Assembly: GCF_011386835.1 (NCBI RefSeq)
Contig: NC_088791.1
Coordinates: 127,510,943 to 127,574,942, forward strand
Origin: Chrysemys picta bellii
Lineage: Eukaryota > Chordata > Testudines > Emydidae
Direction of reading: 5' to 3'
DNA: 64,000 nt
Shown here: positions 36,651 through 47,818 of the stretch, piece after piece
Layout: every line of letters starts with the position of its first letter
How positions within the stretch are numbered: position 1 is the first letter of the stretch
Translations under genes and position numbers: made by a program
Notes under the pieces: model-generated
Database searches by the model: none
What the model was told of the DNA's origin: nothing
The model's input: the letters and a program-made list of their open reading frames with translations, nothing else

Positions 36651-37313
36651 TATTTTCTGTATCCTTTTGTGTTGCGCCAATGGTGAATTGAGATTTTCCT
36701 AAACTACAGTGGGAAAGTTATAGAGAGTTTTATCAGACAAAAATGTAACTTCATAATGATCAGATGAGTTTAAAAAAAGTCTCAAGTAGTTAAAAATAAC
36801 AACAATTGAATTGCCAGGAAAAGGTTACAAGGAATCTGAGCAGTAAAACGTTATTAGAGCATTAAGTGTCAGATTTATTTTTCAGCAAAAAGTAACTCGG
36901 GTATTAAGGATTATGGAGGATTTTCATCTTCCAAAAAAAAAAAAAAAGCATTAATTTTTCAATTAATAGGCTACACTACTGAATCCCTAGTGGTCCAGTG
37001 TTGGGCTTGAGTCTGTGCTCCTTATTCAGACACAATCCTATTCAAGCCAATGGGAATTTGCATGAATACTGTGCAGAATTACTTTTATCTCATGTTTGTT
37101 AGTGATTAACTTTCCTATTTTCCAGTTAGTTGTAATTTAAATGGCTAAAAAATAGCCTACATGTATTTAGCCTGATTTATTTTTTTGGTTTATACAATGC
37201 ATCCTTTAGCAAGACGCTGCTTTGAAACACACTTCTATGAAGCATATAAATCCTATTGACTTTGTTTAGATTGTCTGGCCTAAACTTTTCCCTAGTACAG
37301 ATGCAGATGAAGG
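36651..37313. other. Intron; no gene seen
   Basis: AT-rich, with poly-A at about 36932-36946. No element identified. Confidence 0.6.
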
Positions 37314-38134
37314 ATTCATATATTCTAAAACCAGAAGGGACCGTTGTGATCAGCTAGTCTGATCTCTTGTATAATACAGCCCTAGAACTTCCCCAAAATA
37401 ATTCCTAGAGCAGATCTTTCAGAAAAACATTGTCTTGATTTAAAAATGGTCAGTAATAGAGAATCCACCATGACCTTTTCTAAATTGTACCAGTAATTAA
37501 TTACTCACACTGTTTAAAAAATGTATGCCTAATTTCCAGTATGAATTCGTTTAGCTTCAACTTCTGGCCATTAGATTGTGTTTCTATGTTTCTCTGTTAA
37601 ATTGACATGCCCATTATAAAATATTTGTTTCCCATGTAGGTTCTTATAGACTGGAATCAACTCACCCCTTAACCTTCCATTTGTTAAACTGAACAGATTG
37701 AGATCCTTGAGTCTGTCACTAGATGGCATGTTTTCTAATCATTTAGTAGTTCTCATGGCTCTTCTGTGAACCACCTCTAGTTTATCCACATCCTTCTTCA
37801 GTTGTGGACACCAAAACTGTACACTGTATTCCAGCAGCAGTCACACAAGTGCCAATTACAGAGGTAAAACATAATCTCTCTACTCGTACTCAAGATCACT
37901 CTGTTTATGCAACCCCGGATCAGATTAGCTCTTTTGGCCACAGCAGCACACCGAGAGCGCATGTTTGCCTGATTATCCCCACGACCCCCAAATCTTTTTC
38001 AGAGTCACTCTTTTTCCAGATAGAGTCCATCGTCCTGAAAGTATGGCCTACATTTTTTGATCTTAGAGGTATACATTGACATTTAATCATATTAAAATGC
38101 ACATTGTTTGCTTATGCCCAGTTTACCAAGTGAT

Positions 38135-38766
38135 CTAGAATCTAGATTGTTCTGAATCAGTGATCTGTCCATTCCATTCCTCCAATTTTGTGTCATTTGC
38201 AGATTTTATCAGTGATGATTTTATATTTTCTTCTGGGTCACTGATAAAAATATTAAAGAGCACAGGGCCAAGAATTGACCTTTGTTGAATCCCACTGGAA
38301 ATAGATCCATTTGATGATGATTGCCCATTTATGGTTACATTTTGAGACCTATCAGTTAGCCAGTTTTTAACCCATTTAATATGTGCCATGTTAATTTTAT
38401 ATTCAAGTTTTTTAATCAAAATGCCATGTAGTACCAAGTCAAATGCCTGTCAGCATTATTACCTTTATCAACCAAATCTGTAATCTAATAACAAAAATAA
38501 ATCTGGTTAATTTGACAGGATTTGTTTTCCATAAACCTGTGGTGATTTGCATTAAGTAGATTACCCTGTTTATTTTTTTTATTAATAGAATCACATATTA
38601 GCTGCTCCATTATCTTGCCTGGGATAGATGTCAGGCTGGCAGGCCTATAATTACCCAGGTCATACTGTTTATCCTTTTTTAAAAATGGTGCATTAGCTTT
38701 CTTCCAGTCTTCTGGAACTTCCCCAGTGTTCCAAGGCTTATTGAAAACCAACATCCTCAATATCAA
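38135..38766 (-). pseudogene. CR1 reverse transcriptase remnant
   Basis: Two minus-strand pieces of one RT domain. The upstream piece (38485-38766) reads GEVPEDWKKANAPFLKKD then YRPASLTSIPGKIMEQLI, RT motifs also present in the intact CR1 copies here. The downstream piece (38135-38437) reads VKNWLTDRSQNVTINGQSS then ILGPVLFNIFISD and, in place of the catalytic F/YADD box, SANDTKLEEW. The loss of one catalytic Asp and the frameshift between pieces make it non-functional. Confidence 0.82.
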
Positions 38767-39419
38767 TTAATAATCCAGCTGTTTAAAAACTCTTAGATGC
38801 GAGTTATGTAGATCTGCTGATTTAAAAATGTTTGACTTTAGTAGCTTCTGTTTATCATCCTCCACGAATATTAGTGGGATGGAAAGAGTGTTATCACCTT
38901 ATGATGAAACTATATCATCTGATTGTTCTCCAAATACAGGACAGAAATATTTATTGAACTTTTGCTTTTTCTGCATTATTATTGATAATTCTGCCATGGA
39001 CCAATACTATTGTCAAGATTCTTTTTGTTCCCAATATATTTCAAAAACTCCTTATTGTCCTTTACTGGCCATAGATTTCTCTTTGTGTCTCCTTTCCAAT
39101 TTTCTACAATTCCTTAACTTCTGATTTATATTTCTTACTATCAACTTCCCCTTTCTTCCATCCCTCTCTCTCTCGCTCTCTTTTTATTTATATATATATA
39201 TTAACAGCTGCCTTCGCTTCCCTTCTAAACCAGGTCATTTTTTAACCAGTGCAGCCTCCTTCCTCAAGTGTGGCTTTTTGGCATCTAGTAAGGTATTCTT
39301 AAATGGTTCCCAATTCATTCACATCTTTCTATTTTAATTTCTTCCTCCCAGCTTATTTGGCTCATAATTGTTTTCAGCTTTGTGAAATTGGCCCTGTTAA
39401 AGCACCAAATATATATATA

Positions 39420-40137
39420 TTACTTGCACATTATAAATATGTTCAAGTCATGATCACTTGTACTGAAGCTACCATTAATTGTTAGTTTTGTGATCAATTC
39501 CCCTTTCTCTGTTAGGATGAGCTCTAATATAGAATTCCCCTGTGTTGGCTGGAACACTTGCTGAGTTAGGAAATTGTCATCTATTATGTTTAGAAATTCC
39601 AAAGATGTTTTAGTATTGACAGCATGAGACCTCCAGCATATGTCAGTCAAACCGAAGTCTCCCATGACCAGACAGCTTTTTTTCCTACACATTGTAGATA
39701 GGTGCATAAGGAATTGGTCATCCTGTTCCCTAGTGTGATTTGGTGGTCTGTAGCAGACACGAACTAGTACCCTATCTGCATATTTTATCTGTTAAGAGAT
39801 TGATCCTTAAGCATTCAATATTATTTTTTTTCTGAGATATCAGTGACTCAAACAGGTAATGCCATTTTTGACATAGAATGCCAGCCCTCCCCCACTTTTG
39901 TCCACACAGTCCTTCCCATTGATTTTAACATTCCAGTTCTGTGACTCATCCCTCAAGTTTCAGTAATGCAAACCAGATAGAATTTATGCTCATAAATGAG
40001 CATGTCCAATTCCTCTTGTTTGTTACCCAGACTCCTAGCATTGGTATATGGGCATTTAAAGAATTTCTTCTCTTCATGTCCTTTGGTTCCTTGATTAATT
40101 TTGTTTTCAACATCTCAATTTTGTGATGAGTGGTCAT
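39420..40137 (-). pseudogene. CR1 ORF2 endonuclease remnant
   Basis: Apurinic-type endonuclease domain of CR1 ORF2 on the minus strand. Its start is visible near 40060 as an out-of-frame NARSLGNKQEEL trace with VCITET just downstream. Its end lies at 39420-39707, with VMGDFGLTDICWRSHAV (family pattern GDFN) and STSDHDLNIF (family pattern SDH). Several frameshifts separate the parts. In an active element this domain nicks target DNA for target-primed reverse transcription. Confidence 0.75.
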
Positions 40138-40239
40138 ATCTTTCCTCTTTTTACAGACCCCTTTTGCTATTAGTTTAACTCTTTCCTGACTACTTTACCC
40201 AGCCTGTCCCCAAGGAAATTGGTCTCCCTTCTGTTGAGG

Positions 40240-40540
40240 TGGAGGCTTTCCAAACTATAAAGACTCCTCTCTCTAGAGAAGGTGGGCTAATGCTCCACAA
40301 AACCAAAACCCTCCACCACTTAATTAGACAGCAATTCACTTCCAGAACCTTCTGTCTTCCTTAGCTTGTGGCACAGAGAGGCTCTCAGAGAGGGTAGCTT
40401 GGCTGTTGCTGTTCTTCAGCGGTGTTTCGAATTCCCTGAAGTCATCTGCTATCTGTGAGATATCTCATGACAGTGTCATTAATGCTGCTATGAACTATCA
40501 CCAAAGGATCCTTGCCTGCTGACTCTCTCTCCATCACTGG
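40240..40540 (-). pseudogene. CR1 ORF1 esterase-type remnant
   Basis: In minus-strand translation the segment near 40440-40510 reads VIVHSSINDTVMRYLTDSR, close to the VIVHIGTNDT block of the SGNH-esterase domain in ORF1 of CR1 elements. Further downstream, around 40200-40280, a KASTSTEGRPISLGTGWVK trace resembles the GVHLNRRG, FLGDRLGK end of that domain in another frame. Matches are from memory of the family and heavily decayed. Confidence 0.5.
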
Positions 40541-40992
40541 GCTCATTCAGTGAATCCGTTTGAGCCCCAGAATGTTTATGCAATTCTACCTGTCATTGTT
40601 GCGCCATATGACCATGAACACTTATGTGACCCCATTCATGAGACTTTACCTCAGATGTGTACAAGCCTGGTTGCGAAATGTCTACACTCAATGTAAACAT
40701 AGTCTTGACCTGCTAATCATGGTTCCCCAAAGAATCTTAGCCTTCCTTCATTGGTGGGAGGATAGAAGGAAAGTATATGTGGGAGTGCTGCTCAAGTCCC
40801 CACTTCCTACAAAGACTGTAGACACAGAAACACCCCTCTTAGATTAGATTGGGCAGCACACATGGATGGATAGGTTGCTCGCGGGACATGTTCCTTTGAG
40901 GAGTCTGTGCTTCACATCAGTAGGGTGTAGTTAAGCCGTTAGATTAGCCTACAAACAATTCCTCCTTTCAGAGCCACACCCAGTCTGTCTAG

Positions 40993-41560
40993 GTGTTATT
41001 GGACAACATGACGGTTGTCTATTACATCAGCAAACAGGGAGAAGCACTGTGTGGAAGCTATCACCCTTTAGATCAGCACCCTGACTGCTGTTCACCTGCC
41101 TGGGAGCCATGTACCATGGAGGATTCTCTACGCAGACATTTCTCCACAGAACACAAGTGGGAGCTGCATGACACAACTCATGGGGAGGTGTTTTGGGTAT
41201 GGGCTCTTCCTTCCACGGATCTCTGTGTCCCTTGAGAACAAGGGCAAGGAGTTCTGCTCAAGAAGGGATTGCAGCCCAAACTCTCTGGGTTACGTGTTTC
41301 TCATACAATACACATTCCTCCCAATTCTCTTACCTTGAGTGTTGTGGAAAATCAGACAAGACCAGGCACAAGTCATCCTCATAGCACTGAGTTGGGCCTG
41401 AGAGTTTGGTGCCCTGTGCTTTTGCAACTGTCCACCCAACATCCTCTTCGCCTTCCCCCAATATACCAAACGCTAACCCAGGACAAAGAATGGACTTGCT
41501 ACCCCAATCCAGTCATTGATCACCTGAGGGCATGGTATATGAATGGATGTCAAATTTAGA
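40993..41560 (+). pseudogene. DIRS-type RNase H and downstream region
   Basis: Starts LLDNMTVVYYISKQGEA, the conserved TDNxTVVxYINKQGG block of RNase H in DIRS elements. Then, after frameshifts, come EDSLRRHFSTEHKWELHDT (pattern DxLSRxF, EWxL) and VWCPVLLQLSTQHPLRLPPI with WTCYPNPVIDHLRAWYM. Compared with the second copy at 49296, about 20 bp are missing just after KQGEA, causing the first frameshift. Confidence 0.75.
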
Positions 41561-41660
41561 GAAGCAGTAGAAAGGACTTTACCAGGAAATGTTACAAATC
41601 AAAGTAGAAGAGATTTACGCTTTGGTGTAACCAATAGGGAATTCTCCCTTTACAAACTAA

Positions 41661-41936
41661 GGACTGGTCTACACTGAAAACTTACATGGGCATAGCTACG
41701 TCCCTCAGGGGCATGAAAACTCCACATCCCTGAAATATATAGTAATGCCGACCTAACCCCTGGTGTATACAGTGCTAGGTTGACAGAAGAATTCTTCATT
41801 GACCAAGCTATCACCTCCTGGGGAGGTGGATTAACTAAAGTAACAGAAGAAGCCGTCTTGTTGCTGTAGTGAGTGTCTACATGGAAACACTATAAACACT
41901 GTAGCAGTTTAAGTGTAGACATACCCTAAGATTCCA
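41661..41936. mobile_element. Harbinger-like MITE with TAA duplication
   Basis: 276-bp element inserted in the DIRS remnant. Ends GGACTGGTCTACACT and AGTGTAGACATACCC are inverted repeats matching at about 11 of 15 positions. Both sides carry TAA (41658-41660 and 41937-41939), as expected of PIF/Harbinger TWA targets. An internal fold-back is visible around AGAAGAATTCTTC. No coding capacity. Confidence 0.72.
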
Positions 41937-42189
41937 GATATACTGAACTACCTTGTGTCCTTAAAATCCTTGTGGCTGTTTCTTAGTTCTCTCAGGGTAC
42001 ATGTGTGGCCATCAGCACATATCATCCAACAGTAGACACTTACTCTATGTTCCCCCACCCAGTCACTGCCTGCTTCCTCAATGATATGATTCAAGATTTC
42101 CCTCCAGTGGCAAAACCAGTCCCAACTGAGAACTTGAACCTTGTTTTAACAACCCTCTGTAAGTGACCGGTGTAGCCCCTGGTATCTGC

Positions 42190-42720
42190 TTTTTAACTAC
42201 ATCTTTCTATGAAAGTAGCATTCCTGGCTGCTATCCTGCTGTCCAGAATTGTTGAGGAGCCAGGGCGCTCATGACTGACCCAGTTTTTCACAAGGACAAG
42301 GAATCCATGAGACTACATCCTACATTTGTCCCTAAGGTGGTACCAGCTTTCACAACAACCAGAGTATCCATCTATCTTTTTGTTTTTTACCGTAAGCCCC
42401 ATTTCATCAGGGACATGCACAGGGCTTTTGCTTTTTACCTGCAAAGAACAAAATTGTTTTGAAAGTCAACTAGAGTTTGTTTTTTTTCATGGAAGGTGTG
42501 AAATGAGATGCTGTTTCCTCCCAGAGGCTATTGAAATGGATTTCAGAGAGCATCCTTTCCTGCTGCAAGATGAATAGGGGCAGCGTGAGAACTCAGTCGA
42601 CTAGAACTCAGGCAGCATTAGTAGCTTCCTTAGACATGTTCCTATTACTGACATCTGCAGAGCAACAACTTGGGAATTCCAGACACACAGTTTCAGTAAA
42701 CACTATGCAGTGTTGCAAGG
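42190..42720 (+). pseudogene. Tyrosine recombinase remnant of DIRS-type element
   Basis: Read across frameshifts: LHLSMKVAFLAAILLSRIVE (family pattern LSLKTAFLVAITSARR), then ALMTDPVFHKDKESMRLHPT followed by FVPKVVPAFTTT, and near the end ITDICRATTWEFQTHSFSKH followed by YAVLQGTAS. The last block matches the C-terminal part that carries the catalytic Tyr region in this family. The Arg of the SARR block survives as SRIVE. Clearly inactive. Confidence 0.7.
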
Positions 42721-42740
42721 AACTGCTTCTGTTGCCCCTC

Positions 42741-43334
42741 TAGGCAGGCAGTTCTTCTTCAAGTGATTGCTCATGTGTATTCCACCATAGGTGTGTGTGC
42801 TCGCCACGTGCACCGGTGCCGGCAGTGTTTCCCCTAGCAGTACCCGTAGGGGGGAGCGCTCCCCGTGACCCCTGGAGTGGCGCTTGCCTGGCGCAGTATA
42901 AGGGGAGCTGCGCACTCCTCCCACCCTCAGTTCCTTCTTGCTGCCAGTGATGGTGCGTCAGAACTGCTCAGCTCCAGCTTTGCTGCAGCTTGTCCCCAGA
43001 ACTGTTAATTCGTTCATTAGTACCTGTAGTCAGTTAGCTTTTTCAGTTAGTTAATTAGTGAGCCCGGGCCAGGGCATGCCCCGCGCCCCGGGATTTAAGT
43101 CGTTTGGCTCTTGTAGGCGTTTTATGCCAAGGAGTGACCCGCACGCGAACTGTCTGTGCTGCTTGGGAGAAACCCATATCAGTGAAAGATGCAAGATCTG
43201 CAAGTCATTTAAGCCCCGGACCAAAAAATAAAGGAACATTACGCTCCAGGCCACCCTGATGGAGTCGGCGCTAGCCTCGACCCCGGCACACCGCTCCGAA
43301 CCGGTACCCGGCACCGTGGTGTCGGTACACGGAG
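42741..43334 (+). mobile_element. DIRS-type leader/terminal region with gag-like ORF start
   Basis: GC-rich sequence following the recombinase without a break, containing a TATAAG-type box (42897) and a short Cys/His ORF (43076-43231). Normally the gag-like ORF lies at the 5' end of such elements, so this is either the start of a second tandem copy or a long terminal direct repeat. It stops abruptly near 43334 where an AT-rich palindrome begins. Confidence 0.6.
43076..43231 (+). pseudogene. Gag-like Cys/His ORF of DIRS-type element (truncated)
   Basis: 51 codons from ATG at 43076 to TAA at 43229-43231, starting MPRAPGFKSFGSCRRFMPRS. Key residues form a compact Cys/His cluster: CLCCLGETH followed by CKICKSFKPRTKK, spacing C-x-C-C-x4-H-x5-C-x2-C. 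The frame continues beyond the stop for about 35 codons (RNITLQATLMESALAS), so the stop is probably a mutation. Similar short clusters occur in gag proteins of vertebrate DIRS-like elements. Too short for routine ORF listing. Confidence 0.6.
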
Positions 43335-43344
43335 ATCATTTTAG

Positions 43345-43474
43345 GCCCTAATTCAGCAAAGCACACTAAGCATGTGCTTTACTTTTCAGTATTCGAATAG
43401 TCCTATTGAAGACCATATGGATTACTCTGATATTTAACTTTAAGCACACGCTTAAGTGTTGTGCTGAATTGGGG
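43345..43474. repeat. AT-rich palindromic repeat (~130 bp)
   Basis: The left arm GCCCTAATTCAGCAAAGCAC pairs with the right arm GTGTTGTGCTGAATTGGGGC, both containing AAGCA(T/C)(A/G)TGCTT-like cores. Such TTCAGCAAAGCAC palindromes are common interspersed elements of amniotes. No target duplication is visible. Confidence 0.6.
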
Positions 43475-43885
43475 CAATAAAAGAGTGGGGTGAGAGGTTT
43501 GTCCATGGAAGATTTTAGACTGGAAAGGACACCTTGTGCTGGCTTATAAAAATGTCAAGGAAACAATGTAAAGGAAACAGAATTTCTGAGGACCAGAAGG
43601 GAAGCATGATTATTCTATTTTTGGTGGATGAGAGAACAGGCTGCCTGCTGAATTTTGGATAGATTTTAGTTAGAGAACATGAACTTACAGATACCATGAA
43701 GGAAGAAATTACAGTAATAAAGAAAACATTAATAAGAGGCTTAACAGAAGAGTGGGTATCAAAAGCTACTATCTACCTGGCTTTGGTCTAGGTTGCACCT
43801 GGGTTGGCCTAATTGAAAAATGAACCGTAGGTTAAACTTTTTTTCCCCACAGGGGCTTGAGATCAGATCTATTAGACCTCTACTG
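43475..43885. other. Intron; no gene seen
   Basis: Sequence between a palindromic repeat and a CR1 copy. No recognisable feature. Confidence 0.6.
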
Positions 43886-44082
43886 TAAGAACATAAGAAC
43901 GGCCGTACCGGGTCAGACCAAAGGTTCATCTAGCCCAGTATCCTGTCTACCGACAGTGGCCAATGCCAGGTGCCCCAGAGGGAGTGAACCTAACAGGTAA
44001 TGATCAAGTGATCTCTCTCATGCCATCCATCTTCATCCTCTGACAAACAGAGGCTAGGAACATCATTCCTTACCCATCCTGG

Positions 44083-44787
44083 CTAATAGCCGTTAATGGA
44101 CTTAACCACCATGAATTTATCCAGTTCTCTTTTAAACGCTGTTATAGTCCTAGCCTTCACAACCTCCTCAGGTAAGGAGTTCCACAGGTTGACTGTGTGC
44201 TGCGTGAAGAAGAACTTCCTTGTATTTGTTTTAAACCTGCTGCCTATTAATTTCATTTGGTGACCCCTAGTTTTTGTATTATGGGAATAAGTAAATAACT
44301 TTTCCTTATCCACTTTCTCCACATCACTTATGATTTTATATACCTCTATCATATCCCCCCTTAGTCTCCTCTTTTCCAAGCTGAAGAATCCTAGCCTCTT
44401 TAGTCTCTCCTTATATGGGACCCATTCCAAATCCCTAATCATTTTAGTTGCCCTTTTCTGAACCTTTTCTAGTGCCAGTATATCTTTTCTGAGATGAGGA
44501 GATCACACCTGTACGCAGTATTCGAGATGTGGGCGTACCATCGATTTATATAAGGGCAATAATATATTCTCCGTCTTTTTCTCTATCACCTTTTTAATGA
44601 TTCCTAACATCCTGTTTGCTTTTTTGACCGCCTCTGCACACTGCGTGGACATCTTCAGAGAACTATCGACGATGACTCCAAGATCTTTTTCCTGACTTGT
44701 TGTAGCTAAATTAGCCCCCATCATATTGTATGTATAGTTGGGGTTATTTTTTCCAATGTGCATTACTTTACATTTATCCACATTCAA
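44083..44787 (-). pseudogene. CR1 ORF2 C-terminal pieces
   Basis: Two minus frames, 44503-44787 (MNVDKCKVMHIGKNN, SMVRPHLEYCVQV) and 44083-44442 (MIRDLEWVPYKERLKRLGFF, TVNLWNSLPEEVVKA). These are the region after the RT palm and the C-terminal domain shared by all CR1 copies in the window. A stop and frame change at about 44445-44500 split them. Confidence 0.88.
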
Positions 44788-44817
44788 TTTAATTTGTCAT
44801 TTTGTTGCCCAATCACT

Positions 44818-46227
44818 TCAAGATCTCACAAAACGAAGTTCTTCACAGTCTGCTTTGGTCTTAACTATCTTGAGCAGTTTAGTATCATCTGCAAACTTTG
44901 CCACCTCACTGTTTACCTCTTTCTCCAGATCATTTATGAATAAGTTGAATAGGATTGGTCCGAGGACTGACCCTTGGGGAACACCACTAGTTACCCGTCT
45001 CCATTCTGAGAATTTACCATTAATTCCTACCCTTTGTTCCCTGGCTTTTAACCAGTTCTCAATCCATGAAAGGACCTTCCCTTTTATCCCATGACAACCT
45101 AATTTACCTAAGAGCCTTTGCTGAGGGACCTTGCCGAAGGCTTTCTGGAAATCTAAGTACACAATGTCCACTGGATCCCCCTTGTCCACATGTTTGTTGA
45201 CCCCTTCAAAGAACCCTAATAGATTAGTAAGACATGATTTCCCTTTACAGAAACCATGTTGACTTTTGCCCAACAATTTATGTTCTTCTACGTGTCTGAC
45301 AATTTTATTCTTTACTATTGTTTCGACCAATTTGCCCGGTACCGACGTTAGACTTACCGGTCTGTAATTGCCGGGATCACCTCTAGAGCCCTTTTTAAAT
45401 ATTGATGTTACATTAGCTATCTTCCAGTCGTTGGGTACAGAAACCGATTTAAAGGACAGGTTACAAACCCTAGTTAATAGTTCCGCAATTTCACATTTGA
45501 GTTCTTTCAGAACTCTTGGGTGAATGCCATCTGGTCCCGGTGACTTGTTAATGTTAAGTTTATCAATTAATTCCAAAACCTCCTCTAGTGACACTTCAGT
45601 CTGTGACAGTGCCTCAGAGTTGTCACCTACAAAAGCCGGCCCAGGTTTAGGAATCTCCCTAACATTCTCAGCCGTGAAGACTGAAGCAAAGAATCCATTT
45701 AGTTTCTCCTCAATGACTTTATCGTCTTTAAGCGCTCCTTTTGTATCTCGATCATCAAGGGGCCCCACTGGTTGTTGAGCAGGCTTCCTGCTTCTGATGT
45801 ACTTAAACATTTTGTTATTACCTTTGGAGTTTTTGGCTAGCCGTTCTTCAAACTCCTCTTTGGCTTTTCTTATTACATTTTTACACTTAATTTGGCAGTG
45901 TTTATGCTCCTTTCTATTTGCCTCACTAGAATTTGACTTCCACTTTTTAAAGGAAGTCTTTTTATCTCTCACTACTTCTTTTACACAGTTGTTAAGCCAC
46001 GGTGGCTCTTTTTTAGTTCTTTTACTGTGTTTCTTAATTTGGGGTATACTTTGAAGTTGGGCCTCTATTATGGTGTCTTTAAAAAGTGCCCATGCAGCTT
46101 GCAGGGATTTCACTTTAGTCACTGTACTTTTTAACTTCTGTTTAAATAACCCCCTCATTTTTGCATAGTTCCCCCTTTTGAAATTAAATGCCAGAGTGTT
46201 GCGCTGTTGAGATGTTCTTCCCACCAC
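44818..46227 (-). pseudogene. CR1 ORF2 reverse transcriptase (largest intact piece)
   Basis: 469-codon open frame. RT landmarks in order: [17 protein letters not shown] (residues 228-244), NYRPVSLTS (288-296), VYLDFQKAF (356-364) with the first catalytic Asp, [17 protein letters not shown] (414-430), and FADDTKLL (445-452) with the catalytic Asp pair. All catalytic residues are present. A frameshift just after the ADD box (about 44790-44820) separates the C-terminal thumb region, and the endonuclease is upstream in another frame, so the protein as a whole cannot be made. Confidence 0.92.
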
Positions 46228-46241
46228 AGGGATGTTGAATG

Positions 46242-46502
46242 CTATTGTATTATGGTCACTATTTCCAAGTGGTCCTCTTGGACCAGCTCCTGCGCTCCAC
46301 TCAGGACTAAAGCTAGAGTTGCCTCTCCCCTTGTGGGTTCCCGTACCAGCTGTTCCATGAAGCAGTCATTTAAAGTATCAAGAAATTTTATCTTTGCATT
46401 TCGTCCTGAAGTGAAATGTTCCCAGTCAATATGGGGATAATTGAAATCCCCCACTATTATTGAGTTCTTAATTTTGATAGCCTCTCTAATTTCCCTTAGC
46501 AT
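46242..46502 (-). pseudogene. CR1 endonuclease C-terminal piece
   Basis: 86 codons containing SIIVGDFNYPHIDWEHFT, the GDFN catalytic block of the CR1 endonuclease, and [20 protein letters not shown]. The N-terminal half of the domain is absent because the element is 5'-truncated. The SDHN block that should follow is lost in a frameshift near 46240. Confidence 0.88.
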
Positions 46503-46516
46503 TTCATCATAGTGAT

Positions 46517-47810
46517 ATCAAAGTAATAGAAGAATTACCCAAATCACAATTCTATTATTTTCTGTTTTCTGCTAAATGTTACAGTTCTTCTCATGTGGAA
46601 ATTAAAGTTGGCACTGCTAAATAAGAAATAACGTTCGCTACAATAACAGAGGGAGAATTCTGTGGCTCGCTGCAGACTTCTAATGGCTTCCCTGACTGGT
46701 GTGATTTCAAACACAAGCAGCAAGGACTGTTAAACTACCGTCAAGCTTTAGCAGTCCATTGTGTCCTGAAGTCAGTCTTTTTATATTTGGAGTTTCTCCA
46801 GAGTTCTAGTGGGTGACAGACTACTGCACAATCTCTTTCCTGAAAAACTTCTCCCTCGTCTATATTATTGTAAGGCAATGGTAAGATGATATTCTTATCA
46901 AAAATAGTTTTTAGCATGTTATAGAGTGTGTCTTAACCAAAGCCCTTAACAGATAAAGAGGCAAATTAATTACTTATCCTCCACCCTTCACTAAAATCTT
47001 TTGAGAATCCTGCCTACCATGTATATATAGGAACCTGGAGAAAGAAAATAGCAGAAACCATTGATAATGTCTTTCTACTATTTTCATTTTTCAAGTCTAC
47101 AAGGAACTTTCTCCTCCCAGTTTTTTTCCTTGGCTGTAGAATTAGGGATGATATAAATATGCTCAATAAATTATTCTTTATTACAGTTATTTAAAACATA
47201 TTAGCACTACTGAGGTCAATTCATAATTGTAATAGGAAACTGATGGGTGTGTCATTCTGGGAAATTGCCACCACTTGGGTGGTTGTGGTGTTTTGCCTTC
47301 TGCTTCAAGCCTAGTGATGCACCTCCAGCATTGCCATCTCAGCATGATGTGCCATTGTATCGTACTGCTTAAGTGTATCAAGAAATACAGCAGTCATCAG
47401 TATTAACTACGATGTGCTTTAAAATCATTGTGTCTTTTTTCCAGCTTTTGAAGATTTGAGGACTGTGTGTAGAAACCGTTGCCACAAATCAACTTTTATT
47501 TTTGATAATTAAAATTCTTTTTCTCCTAACACTTTTAACTGGTAATTTAAACTGAAGTAAAAGGAAAACTGAATACAACAGTGAACATCGTTTTTACAAT
47601 AAGTGGTACATCTCATCTTTCCAGAGTGATTGATAGGTATTTTTGTTTGTTGTTTAACCAAACACAAACATGTGCCTAGGCATCTCTCAAAATTGAGGAA
47701 TATACAGACTTATATTAGACATAATCCAATGAAAGGGTAACAGAGATGGTTGGGGTGTGGGGGGAGAAAGCGAAGACATGATTGCATGGTTACTACTCAA
47801 GTACTATTGT
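46517..47810. other. Intron; no gene seen
   Basis: AT-rich intron with no ORF or repeat I can identify. Confidence 0.6.
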
Positions 47811-47818
47811 AATAATGC

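Larger units (their letters stand above)
37314..40560 (-). mobile_element. Old, nearly full-length CR1-type LINE (decayed)
   Basis: Minus-strand CR1-group non-LTR retrotransposon. The 3' end lies at about 37314 (AACCAGAAGGGACCGTTGTG on the plus strand). Going upstream there are RT remnants, an endonuclease, and ORF1 traces up to about 40560. All frames are broken by stops and shifts and divergence is far greater than in the 43886 and 53419 copies. The retained 5' ORF1 region is unusual, since most CR1 copies are 5'-truncated. The right end adjoins a DIRS-type element. Boundaries are approximate. Confidence 0.8.
40563..42740 (+). mobile_element. DIRS-type (tyrosine-recombinase) retrotransposon remnant
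   Basis: Plus-strand remains of RT/RNase H followed by a tyrosine recombinase, the gene order of DIRS retroelements, which integrate without a DDE integrase. RT C-terminal trace: TYVTPFMRLYLRCVQAWLRN at about 40620-40690. RNase H: LLDNMTVVYYISKQGEA at 40993. Recombinase traces lie at 42190-42720. Stops and frameshifts occur throughout. A MITE (41661-41936) interrupts it. The 3' side leads directly into a gag-like leader at 42741. Confidence 0.78.
43886..46516 (-). mobile_element. CR1 LINE, 5'-truncated, relatively young
   Basis: Minus-strand CR1. Its 3' terminus is at 43886 (TAAGAACATAAGAACGGCCG on the plus strand), the standard end of turtle-type CR1 copies. ORF2 is read in four pieces: endonuclease end 46242-46502, RT 44818-46227, and C-terminal pieces 44503-44787 and 44083-44442. 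The upstream break is inside the endonuclease domain near ACTATGATGAAATGC (46516). Divergence from the 53419 copy is low, so both derive from a recently active family. Confidence 0.93.

Noticed and set aside
45524..46054. Plus-strand ORFs of 84-85 codons, and similar ones antisense to the other CR1 (for example 54349-54879)
   Set aside because: Antisense shadows of the CR1 reverse transcriptase.
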